In this document: positions 7,119 to 14,423 of the stretch, one piece after another
Numbering within the stretch: the stretch's first letter is position 1
Layout: every line of letters begins with the position of its first letter
Assembly: GCA_046294495.1 (NCBI GenBank)
Contig: JBKBKV010000028.1
Coordinates: forward strand, 1-22,081
Reading direction: 5' to 3'
Length of the DNA: 22,081 nt
Source: HRBIN23 sp046294495
Lineage (GTDB): Bacteria; Chloroflexota; Dehalococcoidia; Lucifugimonadales; HRBIN23
The notes under the pieces: generated by a model
What the model was told of the DNA's origin: nothing
Seen by the model: only the letters and a program-made list of their open reading frames with translations
The model's database searches: none
Translations under genes and position numbers: made by a program

Positions 7119-7961
7119 GTGAAAGCCATTGATATGCATGTGCATGTCCCCCGCCAGCCCGGCCTCCCTCCAACCCGCCTCTCAGAAGCCATGCGCCGCT
7201 ACTTCCGGGCAGGCCCTCCTCCCCCAGATGCCGATGCCATGGGCGCACAATACAAGGGCTGGGACATCTTCGGCGTGCTTCTGACTGTAGACAACGAGAC
7301 GGCCACAGGCGAGCCCCCAGACAGCAACGACTACATCGCCTCCATAGTCAAGAAGTATCCAGGCCAGTTTATCGGGTTCGTGGGCGTAGACCCCTGGAAA
7401 GGTAAGCGCGCTATCCAGGAACTGGAGCGTGGGGTGAAAGAGTTAGGCCTGAGGGGATTGAAACTGCACCCCAACAGTCAGGCCTTCTTCCCCAACGACC
7501 CCAAGTTTTACCCCCTTTACGATGCCGCCAGGGGCCTGGGCGTCCCCGTCCTTTTCCACACAGGCCACGCCGGCGCAGGGGCTGGCCTCCCCGGCGGGGC
7601 TGGGATCAAACTGAAGTATAGTAACCCCCTCCATATAGACGATGTGGCCGCCGACTTTCCTGACCTAACCATCATTATGGCCCACCCTGGCTGGCCATGG
7701 CAGGAAGAGCAGATCGCTATCGCTATCCACAAGGCCAATGTGTTCATTGACCTATCGGGCTGGGCACCCCGATATTTCCCCGAAAGCCTGGTGCGGGAAA
7801 TCAGCACCCGCCTGCAGGACAAGGTGCTCTTCGGCTCCGACTACCCCCTCATTACCCCCGAGCGCTGGCTACGGGAGTTTGAGCAACTACCCATCAAGGA
7901 CGAGGTGCGCCCCAAAGTGCTACTGGAGAACGCCCGGAGGGCGCTCAAATTGGCGCAATAG
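7119..7961 (+). CDS. Amidohydrolase-family metal-dependent hydrolase (Amidohydro_2)
   Basis: A 280-residue TIM-barrel enzyme of the ACMSD / 2-amidohydrolase group. Visible metal and active-site residues are the first-strand DMHVHV (His7, His9), GLKLHP near 114-118, FHTGHAG at 146-152, MAHPGWPWQE at 187-196 (His189) and FGSDYPL at 238-244 (Asp241). Such enzymes hydrolyse or decarboxylate small metabolites; the substrate is not predictable. The reading frame opens earlier, at 7032, but that part lies inside the SRP RNA. The GTG at 7119 has GAGGT five bases upstream and places the HxH motif at its usual position. It starts 21 bases after the RNA ends and may share its promoter. First gene of the long plus-strand series. 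Confidence 0.85.
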   Translation: MKAIDMHVHVPRQPGLPPTRLSEAMRRYFRAGPPPPDADAMGAQYKGWDIFGVLLTVDNETATGEPPDSNDYIASIVKKYPGQFIGFVGVDPWKGKRAIQELERGVKELGLRGLKLHPNSQAFFPNDPKFYPLYDAARGLGVPVLFHTGHAGAGAGLPGGAGIKLKYSNPLHIDDVAADFPDLTIIMAHPGWPWQEEQIAIAIHKANVFIDLSGWAPRYFPESLVREISTRLQDKVLFGSDYPLITPERWLREFEQLPIKDEVRPKVLLENARRALKLAQ

Positions 7962-8824
7962 CCCCCTCCCCATCCAGCCTGCGCACCCAAGTTTTTCAAC
8001 GCCTGGAAGCCCTGGGGATAACCCCCTCCAAGGGGCTGGCCCAGCATTTCCTTGTAGACCGTAGCGTTATGGAGAGTATCCTAGCGGCGGCCGACCTAAC
8101 TTCACATGACACGGTGGTGGAGATAGGCCCAGGCCTTGGTTTTCTAACAGAGGCGTTGGCTCAGCGGGTGGCGCGCTTGGTTGCGGTGGAACTGGACCCT
8201 AGCCTGGCCCGCGCCTTGCGCTCTCTCCTGGCCCCCTGGCCGGGGGCCGTGGTATTGGAAGGGGACGCCCGAACCGTTGACCTGGCCCCATGGCTTCCCC
8301 AGGATGCCCCCTACAAGGTAGTGGCCAACCTCCCCTACTACGCCGCAATGCCCATTATCCGCCGCTTCCTGGAAGGGGAAAGGCGCCCTGCGCTTATGGT
8401 GGTGATGCTCCAGCGAGAGGTAGCCAGGCAGATGGCCGCGTCACCAGGGAAGATGTCTCTACTCAGCGTGGGTGTCCAAGTGTATGCTCGGCCCCGTCAG
8501 GTGCGGGTAGTGCCTCCCAGGAGTTTCTACCCTGCGCCCCAGGTGGCCTCGGCGGTGGTGCGCCTGGATGTTTTCCTGCAACCCCTTATTGCACAGGAGC
8601 ATCTGGAGGGGTTTTTCGCCCTGGCGCGCTTGGCCTTCCGTGCACCGCGTAAACAACTGGGGGGGCATCTGCGCCGCACCCTGGGCCTTGCTCCTGAAAG
8701 GATTGCACAGGCCTTTGCAAAGGCGGGTATCCCCATCGCGGCGCGCCCTGAAGCCCTTTCCATCTCCCAGTGGGAGAGCCTTTACCACGCCCTGCAGGAG
8801 GAGGGATGGACACCCTCAGGGTAA
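7949..8824 (+). CDS. ksgA: 16S rRNA dimethyladenosine transferase (KsgA/RsmA), unusual start
   Basis: Dimethylates two adjacent adenines in the 3' hairpin of 16S rRNA using S-adenosylmethionine. Motifs seen are the SAM loop EIGPGLGFLTEA, the catalytic NLPYY motif, and LQREVARQM. The first in-frame ATG (8069) lies after the conserved N-terminal segment: the frame upstream encodes LEALGITPSKGLAQHFLVD, equivalent to the family KxLGQHFL motif, with Ala replacing Gly. There is no ATG, GTG or TTG between the in-frame TGA at 7880 and 8069. ATT at 7949, seven bases after GGAGGG (7936-7941), is the best-supported start; CTG at 7979 is an alternative with no ribosome binding site. An ATT start overlaps the amidohydrolase end by 13 bases. 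Annotators may list 8069-8824. Confidence 0.85.
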   Translation: MGAIAPSPSSLRTQVFQRLEALGITPSKGLAQHFLVDRSVMESILAAADLTSHDTVVEIGPGLGFLTEALAQRVARLVAVELDPSLARALRSLLAPWPGAVVLEGDARTVDLAPWLPQDAPYKVVANLPYYAAMPIIRRFLEGERRPALMVVMLQREVARQMAASPGKMSLLSVGVQVYARPRQVRVVPPRSFYPAPQVASAVVRLDVFLQPLIAQEHLEGFFALARLAFRAPRKQLGGHLRRTLGLAPERIAQAFAKAGIPIAARPEALSISQWESLYHALQEEGWTPSG

Positions 8825-9675
8825 GGGCCTACGCTAAAGTTAACTTGACCCTGGAGGTGCTGGGGCGCCGCCCAGACGGTTACCATCAGCTGTCTACTGT
8901 GCTCCAGACCATCGGCCTGTGGGACGACATAGCCTTGACCCCCCTCCCCCGTGGCATAGATGTGGTGTGCTCCGAGCCGTCTTTGCAAGGGGAGGCCAAC
9001 CTGGTCTTCCAGGCCGCAAGCCTCCTCCAGCGGGAAACTGGGGCCTGGCGTGGGGCGCGCATAGAAGTGCACAAGGCTATCCCTGTGGCTGGTGGGCTTG
9101 GTGGTGGCAGTAGCGATGCGGCGGCGGCTCTGAAGGGCCTGGTGCGCCTATGGGGCCTTTCCATATCTGGAGAGCGACTGGCAGCGCTGGCGGCGCTTGT
9201 AGGCTCTGATGTGCCCTTCTTCCTCTGGGGGGGGACAGCCCTGGCTCAGGGGCGGGGTGAACATATTACCCCCTTGCCTCCCCTTCCTAAGACATGGTTC
9301 GTCCTGTTGGCACCCCCATTTGGTGATGTGGGGAAGACAGCCCGCCTCTTTCGCCTACTGAATCCCCGCCAGTGGAGCGACGGCTCCCGCACCCGTGCCC
9401 TGGTGAAGGCCCTGCAAGAGGGCCAACCCCTCTGCGACGCCCTGCTCTTCAACACCTTTGAGGCGGTAGCACAGGATGCCTTCCCCGGCCTGGACGCCTA
9501 CTGGAAGGGCCTGGAGGAGATTGTCGGCAGCCCCGCCCACCTCTCCGGCGCTGGTCCGAGCCTCTATGCCCTTGCATCTTCGCCCACCCGTGCAGAAGAG
9601 GGAGCCAAGGCCTTACAGGCACGGGGATGGCGAGCGTGGGCGGTGCCCTCGGTGGGGCCGGAGGCATCGGCTTGA
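8806..9675 (+). CDS. ispE: 4-diphosphocytidyl-2-C-methyl-D-erythritol kinase (IspE)
   Basis: GHMP kinase of 289 residues that phosphorylates CDP-methylerythritol in the MEP isoprenoid pathway. The N-terminal AYAKVNLTLEV contains the catalytic Lys11. The ATP-binding motif PVAGGLGGGSSDAAAAL spans residues 93-109, VGSDVPFFL contains catalytic Asp135, and the third GHMP motif appears as LSGAGPSLYAL near the C-terminus. The ATG at 8806 is chosen over an in-frame ATG at 8770 because it gives the standard N-terminus and has AGGAGG 4 bases upstream. The start lies inside the end of ksgA (19-base overlap), a common ksgA-ispE pairing. The stop overlaps the start of the next gene. Confidence 0.95.
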   Translation: MDTLRVRAYAKVNLTLEVLGRRPDGYHQLSTVLQTIGLWDDIALTPLPRGIDVVCSEPSLQGEANLVFQAASLLQRETGAWRGARIEVHKAIPVAGGLGGGSSDAAAALKGLVRLWGLSISGERLAALAALVGSDVPFFLWGGTALAQGRGEHITPLPPLPKTWFVLLAPPFGDVGKTARLFRLLNPRQWSDGSRTRALVKALQEGQPLCDALLFNTFEAVAQDAFPGLDAYWKGLEEIVGSPAHLSGAGPSLYALASSPTRAEEGAKALQARGWRAWAVPSVGPEASA

Positions 9676-10067
9676 AGGCACTTTGGCTGGGTTTGGGTAT
9701 GGGCTTCGCCACAGGGGGGGTCTGGGGCGCCCTGGGCCTGTGGGGAGTGCGTATGTTACTGGCAAACCCTCCGCCCTACCTGAGAGCGGCATTGCGCCAC
9801 ACTCCCTTGCACCTACTCATAACCCCATTCGCATTGCAGATTGTCGGAGCGGGGGGACTGGCGGGCATAGGGGTAGTTGCGATATTGGGTGTGGTAGGCG
9901 ATGGCGGCTGGAAGGCCCACAGCATAGTAGTCTTAGGAGTGGCCGGTGCCCTCGCCCTGCCTGCCCTGCCCCTTGCCTGGCTCTTGCGCCCGGCGTGGTG
10001 GATAGCCCCTCTCGGATGGCTTGTGGGCGTGGTGCTCCTGGGCATTCTCCTGCCTGCTCTGGCATAA
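9672..10067 (+). CDS. Small hydrophobic membrane protein, unknown function
   Basis: Unrecognised protein of 131 residues with four probable membrane segments at about residues 3-27, 45-73, 83-100 and 107-130, and few charged residues. An ATG at 9627 is in frame, but it would overlap ispE by 49 bases. The TTG at 9672 forms a TTGA overlap with the ispE stop and has GGAGG seven bases upstream, so it is preferred. A short loop, RHTPLHLL, joins the first two hydrophobic stretches. The size and position, but not any motif I can name, suggest an integral membrane protein made with the ispE-proC operon. Confidence 0.65.
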   Translation: MKALWLGLGMGFATGGVWGALGLWGVRMLLANPPPYLRAALRHTPLHLLITPFALQIVGAGGLAGIGVVAILGVVGDGGWKAHSIVVLGVAGALALPALPLAWLLRPAWWIAPLGWLVGVVLLGILLPALA

Positions 10068-10100
10068 TGCCTCTAGCAAAGGCAATGCAAGGAGGCCGAC

Positions 10101-10901
10101 ATGCGCATCGCCTTTATCGGTGGCGGGACTATGGCCGAAGCAATGATCACAGGCATCCTGGAACGGGGACTCGCCCGGCCCACCGATGTGGCCGTCGGTG
10201 AGCCGGTGGAAGCCCGCCGGGCCGCTCTCCTCCAGAAGTTTGGTGTGCCGGCCGTGCCCAGCAATCAGCAGGCGGCGGCCGGGAGCGACCTGGTCGTCCT
10301 CTCCATCAAGCCCCAAGACCTGACGGCCGTATTGCAAGACTTGCGAGGCACCCTCCGCTCAGGACAGGTGGTGGTCTCCATAGTGGCCGGGGCACGCCTG
10401 GACACCATTGTGCAAGGGTTGGGGCACAGGCAGGTGGTGCGGGTGATGCCCAACACCCCCGCTCAGGTAGGCATGGGGATGAGCGTGTGGACAGCCGCCA
10501 CCGAGGTCCCCGCCGAGCGCAGAGAGCAAGTGCGAAGCCTTCTACGCTCCTTTGGGGAGGAGGTCTATGTTACAGAGGAAAAATACCTGGACATGGCCAC
10601 GGCCCTGAGCGCCAGCGGCCCCGCCTTCGTCTTCCTGATGCTGGAAGCCCTTATGGACGCAGGGGTCCACATCGGCCTGCCGCGGGATATGGCCCGCCAA
10701 CTGGCGGTGCAAACGGTGCTGGGAAGCGTCCAGATGGTGAAGCAGACGGGGAAGCACCCTGCCGAACTGAAGGGGATGGTCGCCTCCCCCGCAGGCACAA
10801 CGGTAGAGGGCCTGTTGGCCCTGGAGGAAGGGGCAGTGCGGGCACACCTTATTCGCGCCGTGCGGGTAGCTCACGAAAGGGCTAAGTCCCTGGGGGCATA
10901 G
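10101..10901 (+). CDS. proC: Pyrroline-5-carboxylate reductase (ProC)
   Basis: A 266-residue enzyme for the last step of proline synthesis, reducing 1-pyrroline-5-carboxylate with NAD(P)H. The Rossmann loop IGGGTMAEAM is at residues 6-15. Other features are VLSIKPQDL around 65-73, VRVMPNTPAQVG around 113-124, and the C-terminal signature covering SASGPAFVF, KHPAELKGMVASPAGTT and EGLLALEEG. Length is normal for the family. The ATG has an AAGGAGG-type site a few bases upstream (about 10088-10094). The yggT gene starts 3 bases after the stop. The proC-yggT pairing is common in bacteria, although no functional link is established. Confidence 0.96.
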   Translation: MRIAFIGGGTMAEAMITGILERGLARPTDVAVGEPVEARRAALLQKFGVPAVPSNQQAAAGSDLVVLSIKPQDLTAVLQDLRGTLRSGQVVVSIVAGARLDTIVQGLGHRQVVRVMPNTPAQVGMGMSVWTAATEVPAERREQVRSLLRSFGEEVYVTEEKYLDMATALSASGPAFVFLMLEALMDAGVHIGLPRDMARQLAVQTVLGSVQMVKQTGKHPAELKGMVASPAGTTVEGLLALEEGAVRAHLIRAVRVAHERAKSLGA

Positions 10902-10904
10902 GCC

Positions 10905-11162
10905 GTGAAGCAAGCCCTGGCCCAGTTCATCTTCTACCTCACCACCGCCCTATATGTGGCCATCCTAGTGCGGGTCATCCTCTCCTGGTTCCCCATCGGG
11001 GGAAACAATCCTATCGTTGCCTTCGTTTACCAGGTTACAGAGCCTATCCTGGCCCCTATCCGGCGCATCGTCCCACGCATTGGCGTAATAGACCTAAGCC
11101 CCCTCATCGCTATTATCATCCTGGTGTTGATACAACGGGTGGCTCAAGTCGTGCTCTCATAG
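10905..11162 (+). CDS. YggT family membrane protein
   Basis: An 85-residue YggT-family protein with two membrane segments at about residues 5-28 and 63-84. It carries the family signature VILSWFP near 24-30 and the central segment VTEPILAPIRRIVP at about 44-57. YggT-like proteins have been linked to osmotic tolerance in bacteria and to thylakoid or division functions in plastid relatives; the molecular role is unclear. It starts with GTG 3 bases after proC, so it is probably translationally coupled. Confidence 0.9.
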   Translation: MKQALAQFIFYLTTALYVAILVRVILSWFPIGGNNPIVAFVYQVTEPILAPIRRIVPRIGVIDLSPLIAIIILVLIQRVAQVVLS

Positions 11163-11210
11163 AGTATGCCTGGAGCGACGGCGTGGTAGGATAGATATGG
11201 TGAACATCCC

Positions 11211-11510
11211 ATGCAACTGGTGGTGTGCCGCGTAACCCTTCACCTGGCGGAAAACCACTCCCTCAAAGGGAAGCGCCAGGTGCTCCAGGCCCTCACGGCC
11301 CGTTTACGCAACCGCTTTAATGTCTCCGTCGCCGAGGTGGACTCCCACGACCTGTGGCAGACCGCTACCCTTGGCCTGGCTCTCATTGCGCCAGACGGCT
11401 CCCACGCCCAGAGCACTATGGAACAGATTGTCCGCTTTATAGAAGACGCTGTGCGAGGGGATGGGGAGGTGGTTGACTGCCAGATGGAATACACCCCTGG
11501 GGTGCTGTAG
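11211..11510 (+). CDS. DUF503 family protein (YlxP-like)
   Basis: A 99-residue DUF503 protein. Features are HLAENHSLKGKRQVLQAL at residues 11-28, RLRNRFNVSVAEVDSHDLWQ at about 32-51, and a C-terminal FIEDAVRGDGEVVDCQMEY. The function is unknown. Relatives are often encoded next to translation and ribosome-assembly genes (infB-rbfA) in other bacteria. The ATG lacks a good Shine-Dalgarno sequence: upstream is GGTGAACATCCC. A TAGGATAGAT-like stretch at about 11187-11196 might be a weak -10 region. The gene lies 48 bases after yggT. Confidence 0.88.
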   Translation: MQLVVCRVTLHLAENHSLKGKRQVLQALTARLRNRFNVSVAEVDSHDLWQTATLGLALIAPDGSHAQSTMEQIVRFIEDAVRGDGEVVDCQMEYTPGVL

Positions 11511-11538
11511 ACGCCCGCTGGGCAGAGGCATGAACGGG

Positions 11539-11826
11539 ATGCGTGCTCTCCACGCCCTAGTATATGGGCGGGTGCAAGGGGTAGGCTTTCGCGCCTTTGT
11601 GGTGGCGCGTGCCCGTTCCCTAGGGGTAGTGGGCTGGGTGCGCAACCTCCCTCACGGCCAAGAGGTAGAGGTGTGGGCAGAAGGTTCCCCCCATGCCCTG
11701 GAAACCCTGCTTGCCGTTCTGCGCCGCGGCCCTCCCCTCGCTCAAGTGGAGAGGGTGCAGGTAGAATGGCTCTCCGCAACCGGACAGTGGGAGGGGTTCA
11801 CCGTTCGCTACGACGGGGAAACCTGA
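11539..11826 (+). CDS. acyP: Acylphosphatase
   Basis: A 95-residue acylphosphatase, which hydrolyses carboxyl-phosphate bonds. The phosphate-binding loop GRVQGVGFR is at residues 10-18, with catalytic Arg18. GWVRNLPHG follows at 32-40 with catalytic Asn36. The C-terminal GFTVRY is also typical. Two other starts are in frame: 11461, which overlaps DUF503, and the ATG at 11530. The ATG at 11539 gives the usual family N-terminus (MRALHALVYGRV) with AGAGG 10 bases upstream. Its 3' end overlaps the convergent gene on the other strand by 19 bases. Confidence 0.93.
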   Translation: MRALHALVYGRVQGVGFRAFVVARARSLGVVGWVRNLPHGQEVEVWAEGSPHALETLLAVLRRGPPLAQVERVQVEWLSATGQWEGFTVRYDGET

Positions 11827-12242
11827 CGGATGCCGTAAGCGCCACTCCGCTGGAGGACGCGGAGGAGCGTCTCTTCTGTTATAATGCGCAGCGAGCCTTG
11901 CGCCTTCCACCAATCCTCCAGCACCGCCTTGAGGGTGCCCAAAGGGGCAGGCTCGTTGCGCGCACCCAGAAGCAGGCGGAACACGCCCTCCAGTAACGGC
12001 GTCTCCTCGGTAATAAAGCCCGGCTCCCGGGAGCAGTGTTCGGCGATGCGCTCCATATACTCCTGCCAGGGTGCCCCCAGGCCCTTATCGGGCCTGGCGG
12101 CCATCTCCTGCCTGCACTCTCGGCACAGGCGAGGCAAAAGAAAGGCCGACAGGGAGATCCTCTTCTCTTCAAACCACTGGGGAAATATCTGGAAGTAAGG
12201 CCCCTTCACAGTGGGGGCAGGAGCCTTCTCCTGGGGGCTCAC
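11808..12242 (-). CDS. Hypothetical CxxC protein downstream of moeA
   Basis: Unrecognised 144-residue soluble protein. The frame is open upstream to 12422, inside moeA, but the real start is almost certainly the GTG at 12242, preceded by GGAGGT with 6-base spacing. Visible features are an aromatic N-terminal stretch (PYFQIFPQWFEE, about 13-24), a CRECRQEM segment with a single CxxC at about residues 40-43, and a C-terminal half of predicted helices (LLEGVFRLLLG, LKAVLEDWW, ETLLRVLQRSG). With a further Cys and His in AEHCSRE it might bind zinc, but this is inference. It follows moeA by 17 bases, so it is probably co-transcribed. Confidence 0.72.
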   Translation of the reverse strand: MSPQEKAPAPTVKGPYFQIFPQWFEEKRISLSAFLLPRLCRECRQEMAARPDKGLGAPWQEYMERIAEHCSREPGFITEETPLLEGVFRLLLGARNEPAPLGTLKAVLEDWWKAQGSLRIITEETLLRVLQRSGAYGIRQVSPS

Positions 12243-12259
12243 TGTGCGACCTCCTGTGG

Positions 12260-13528
12260 TCAATCTAGTAGCAAGACCTTTACCCTTGCCCCGGTTCCCA
12301 GGGCAGGGATATCTTCGGGGCAAATAGCCAGGCCGTTGGCCCTTGCCATAGAAGTAAGGATATGGGAGCCCTGAGGGCCTGTAGTGCGAGCAACCCACCC
12401 ATCCCCTTCTCGCTCCACCCATACCCGCGCATAGACCCGCCTTCCGTCGCTATTGACGATGCGCCCGTGCAAGGTGGCCTCTACCACAGGGCGCTGGAAG
12501 TCCCTCCTCCCTAACATGGTATAGATGGCGGGACGGCAGAACAACTCAAAGACCACCAGGGCGCTCACTGGGTTACCAGGCAGGCCCAGATGGGGCACCT
12601 GCCGCCCGTCTGGGGCGGGGAACCAGCCGAAGGCCAGGGGCTTCCCTGGGCGCATACGCACCGTCCAGAACTCCACTTTCCCCTGCTGGGCCAGCACATC
12701 CTTCACAATATCGTAGTCGCCCCTGGAGACACCTGCAGAGGTAAGTAGGAAGTCGGCTTGCAAACCCTCCTGAACTTTCCGGCGCAAGTCTTCCAGGTCG
12801 TCCCGCGCTATCCCGAGCAGGAGGGGAATGCCCCCGGCCTGGCGGACGGCCGCCGCCACGCTATAGGAGTTGGCGTCGTAAATCTTACCCGGCTGGGGCG
12901 GCTCCCCAGGGGACAGCAGTTCATTCCCGGTGGACAGCACCGCTACCACTGGCCGCCGCACTACCCTCACCGTGGCCTTGCCCACCGATGCCAGCACCCC
13001 TATATGAGCAGGCCCCAGCACCGTCCCCTTGGCTAACACCACCTCCCCGCGGCGTATATCCTCCCCGCTAGGGCGAATGTTGGTCCCACGAGACGCCTCT
13101 ACCAGTATGCATATCTCCTCTAATCCCTTGCCAGCGCGGCGGCGTTGCACCTCATCGGTCTCCTCAAAGGGAACAACGGTGTCCGCGCCAGGAGGAATGG
13201 GTGCTCCAGTCATGATGCGTATGGCTGTGCCCGGGATAACCGGTTGGGTGGGCAGTTGGCCTGCCGCCACCATTCCTATTACCCGCAAGGGACGGGGCGA
13301 GGAGGGGCTTGCGCCACGGATGTCCTCCCAGCGCACGGCGTAGCCGTCCATAGCAGAGTTGTCCAGAGGGGGCACATCCACGGGCGAAAGCACATCCTCT
13401 CCCAGGGCAAGGCCCAGAGCATCAGTGATGGGTATCTCGTGAAGGGAAAGGGGGGCGAAGTGGGCCAGGATACGCTCCTGCGCCTCCTCTACAGAGAGCA
13501 TAGGCTCCCTGTGGCGATGATCTTCCAT
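12260..13528 (-). CDS. moeA: Molybdopterin molybdenumtransferase (MoeA)
   Basis: A 422-residue MoeA/gephyrin-E protein that inserts molybdenum into adenylylated molybdopterin. Family motifs are PPLDNSAMDGYAV at 53-65, RIMTGAPIPPGADTVVP at 104-120, the MoCF-domain STGNELLSPGE at 199-209, LLTSAGVSRGDYDIVKDVL at 261-279, and GLPGNPVSALVVFELF at 315-330. The C-terminal domain IV (about 345-422) is complete. An ATG ten codons in is possible, but the ATG at 13528 has GGAGGT 9 bases upstream. No other molybdenum-cofactor gene or molybdoenzyme is in the window. The gene lies 104 bases downstream of the oxidase operon with its own candidate -10 box. Confidence 0.95.
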   Translation of the reverse strand: MEDHRHREPMLSVEEAQERILAHFAPLSLHEIPITDALGLALGEDVLSPVDVPPLDNSAMDGYAVRWEDIRGASPSSPRPLRVIGMVAAGQLPTQPVIPGTAIRIMTGAPIPPGADTVVPFEETDEVQRRRAGKGLEEICILVEASRGTNIRPSGEDIRRGEVVLAKGTVLGPAHIGVLASVGKATVRVVRRPVVAVLSTGNELLSPGEPPQPGKIYDANSYSVAAAVRQAGGIPLLLGIARDDLEDLRRKVQEGLQADFLLTSAGVSRGDYDIVKDVLAQQGKVEFWTVRMRPGKPLAFGWFPAPDGRQVPHLGLPGNPVSALVVFELFCRPAIYTMLGRRDFQRPVVEATLHGRIVNSDGRRVYARVWVEREGDGWVARTTGPQGSHILTSMARANGLAICPEDIPALGTGARVKVLLLD

Positions 13529-13564
13529 AGATCCTTGACCTCCGGCTGGAGAGTTCCTTGGTTT

Positions 13565-13570
13565 ATCATA
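13565..13570 (-). promoter_or_regulatory. Candidate -10 box for moeA
   Basis: On the minus strand, TATGAT (5 of 6 matches) lies 36 bases before the moeA start. There is no good -35 match 16-18 bases upstream, so the promoter would depend on an activator or be weak. Read-through from the oxidase operon is also possible because no terminator is seen after subunit III. Confidence 0.35.
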
Positions 13571-13632
13571 GCATGGCCCTGGCGAGGCCCCAGCAAGAGG
13601 TCAAGAGGCAAGCGCAGTAGATATCCCCTAGC

Positions 13633-14205
13633 CTAACTTACAAGGTATAGGGTGGGGTAAATGAACACCCAGGCCACATCCACAAAGTGCCAGTATTTCA
13701 CCGTCCCCTCTACCCCCCAGTAGTTGCCACCTGTGAACCTCCCGTCTCGCGCCAGGAAACGGACGAATGCCAGGGCTAGAATGCCTGTTAGCACGTGGAA
13801 GGCGTGAATGCCCGTTGTGGTGAAGAAGACGGTTCCGAAGGTAGTGTGAGGGGGGAAGAAGTGGAACGCCTCCCGCCACTCCAGGGCTACACCCACTAGG
13901 AACAGCAGACCCAACACTATGGTGGCCGTCAGGTTGCCCAGCAAGCCCCGCTGGTCGCCGTAGCGAGCACAGGCCTCTGCCCGGTAGGCCGTGAGACTGC
14001 TGAGGAGTAGAACAATGGTAATGACCAGGCCCAGAGCCTGATTGACCTCGTCCGGCCGCGCTGTCCGTAGCAAGTAATAGCGGCTGGAAAGGAGCGCCGT
14101 AAACAGAAAACTCTCGGAAAGCAGGAAGAGCCACAACCCGATCCGATTGACAACCAGACGGCTGGGGTGATGCGCGGCATGGGCGGTGTGGGCACGCGTA
14201 GCCAT
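13633..14205 (-). CDS. ctaE: Cytochrome c oxidase subunit III
   Basis: A 190-residue subunit III with five probable membrane segments, the short form common for bacterial and archaeal oxidases. Family features are LWLFLLSESFLFTALL near 24-39, the TGIHAFHVLTGILAL segment near 131-145, and the C-terminal YWHFVDVAWVFIYPTLYLV. Subunit III stabilises the core and lies near the proton entry side. The ATG directly abuts the subunit IV stop. Last gene of the oxidase operon. Confidence 0.94.
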   Translation of the reverse strand: MATRAHTAHAAHHPSRLVVNRIGLWLFLLSESFLFTALLSSRYYLLRTARPDEVNQALGLVITIVLLLSSLTAYRAEACARYGDQRGLLGNLTATIVLGLLFLVGVALEWREAFHFFPPHTTFGTVFFTTTGIHAFHVLTGILALAFVRFLARDGRFTGGNYWGVEGTVKYWHFVDVAWVFIYPTLYLVS

Positions 14206-14412
14206 CTATTCCTCCTGCCTCCACAACTGGGCGATGTGCATGTAGTAGTAGGCGATCAGGCCCGCGTCAGCCAGGTTGATGATCAGCAGGTATGCAATAA
14301 GTCCAGGTGCTTTGACAACCATGAGGATGTATTCCAACACTGTAAGCACGATAAGGGCTATCCAAACCCACAACCCCCGGCGCAGTGCTTGGGCCAGTCC
14401 GTTCCCTTCCAT
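14206..14412 (-). CDS. Cytochrome c oxidase subunit IV-like small protein
   Basis: A 68-residue protein with two membrane segments at about residues 13-33 and 37-60, separated by KAPGLIAY. The second contains LADAGLIAYYYMHI, which matches the prokaryotic subunit IV family pattern of a His after an aromatic run. It is placed between subunits I and III and abuts subunit III. A GGGGGAG-type ribosome site precedes the ATG. Function is assembly or stability of the oxidase (family knowledge). Confidence 0.85.
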   Translation of the reverse strand: MEGNGLAQALRRGLWVWIALIVLTVLEYILMVVKAPGLIAYLLIINLADAGLIAYYYMHIAQLWRQEE

Positions 14413-14423
14413 AACACTCCCCC

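Noticed and set aside
11880..11885. Perfect TATAAT on the plus strand
   Set aside because: It lies inside the coding part of the CxxC protein on the other strand, has no -35 partner, and no gene follows on the plus strand.
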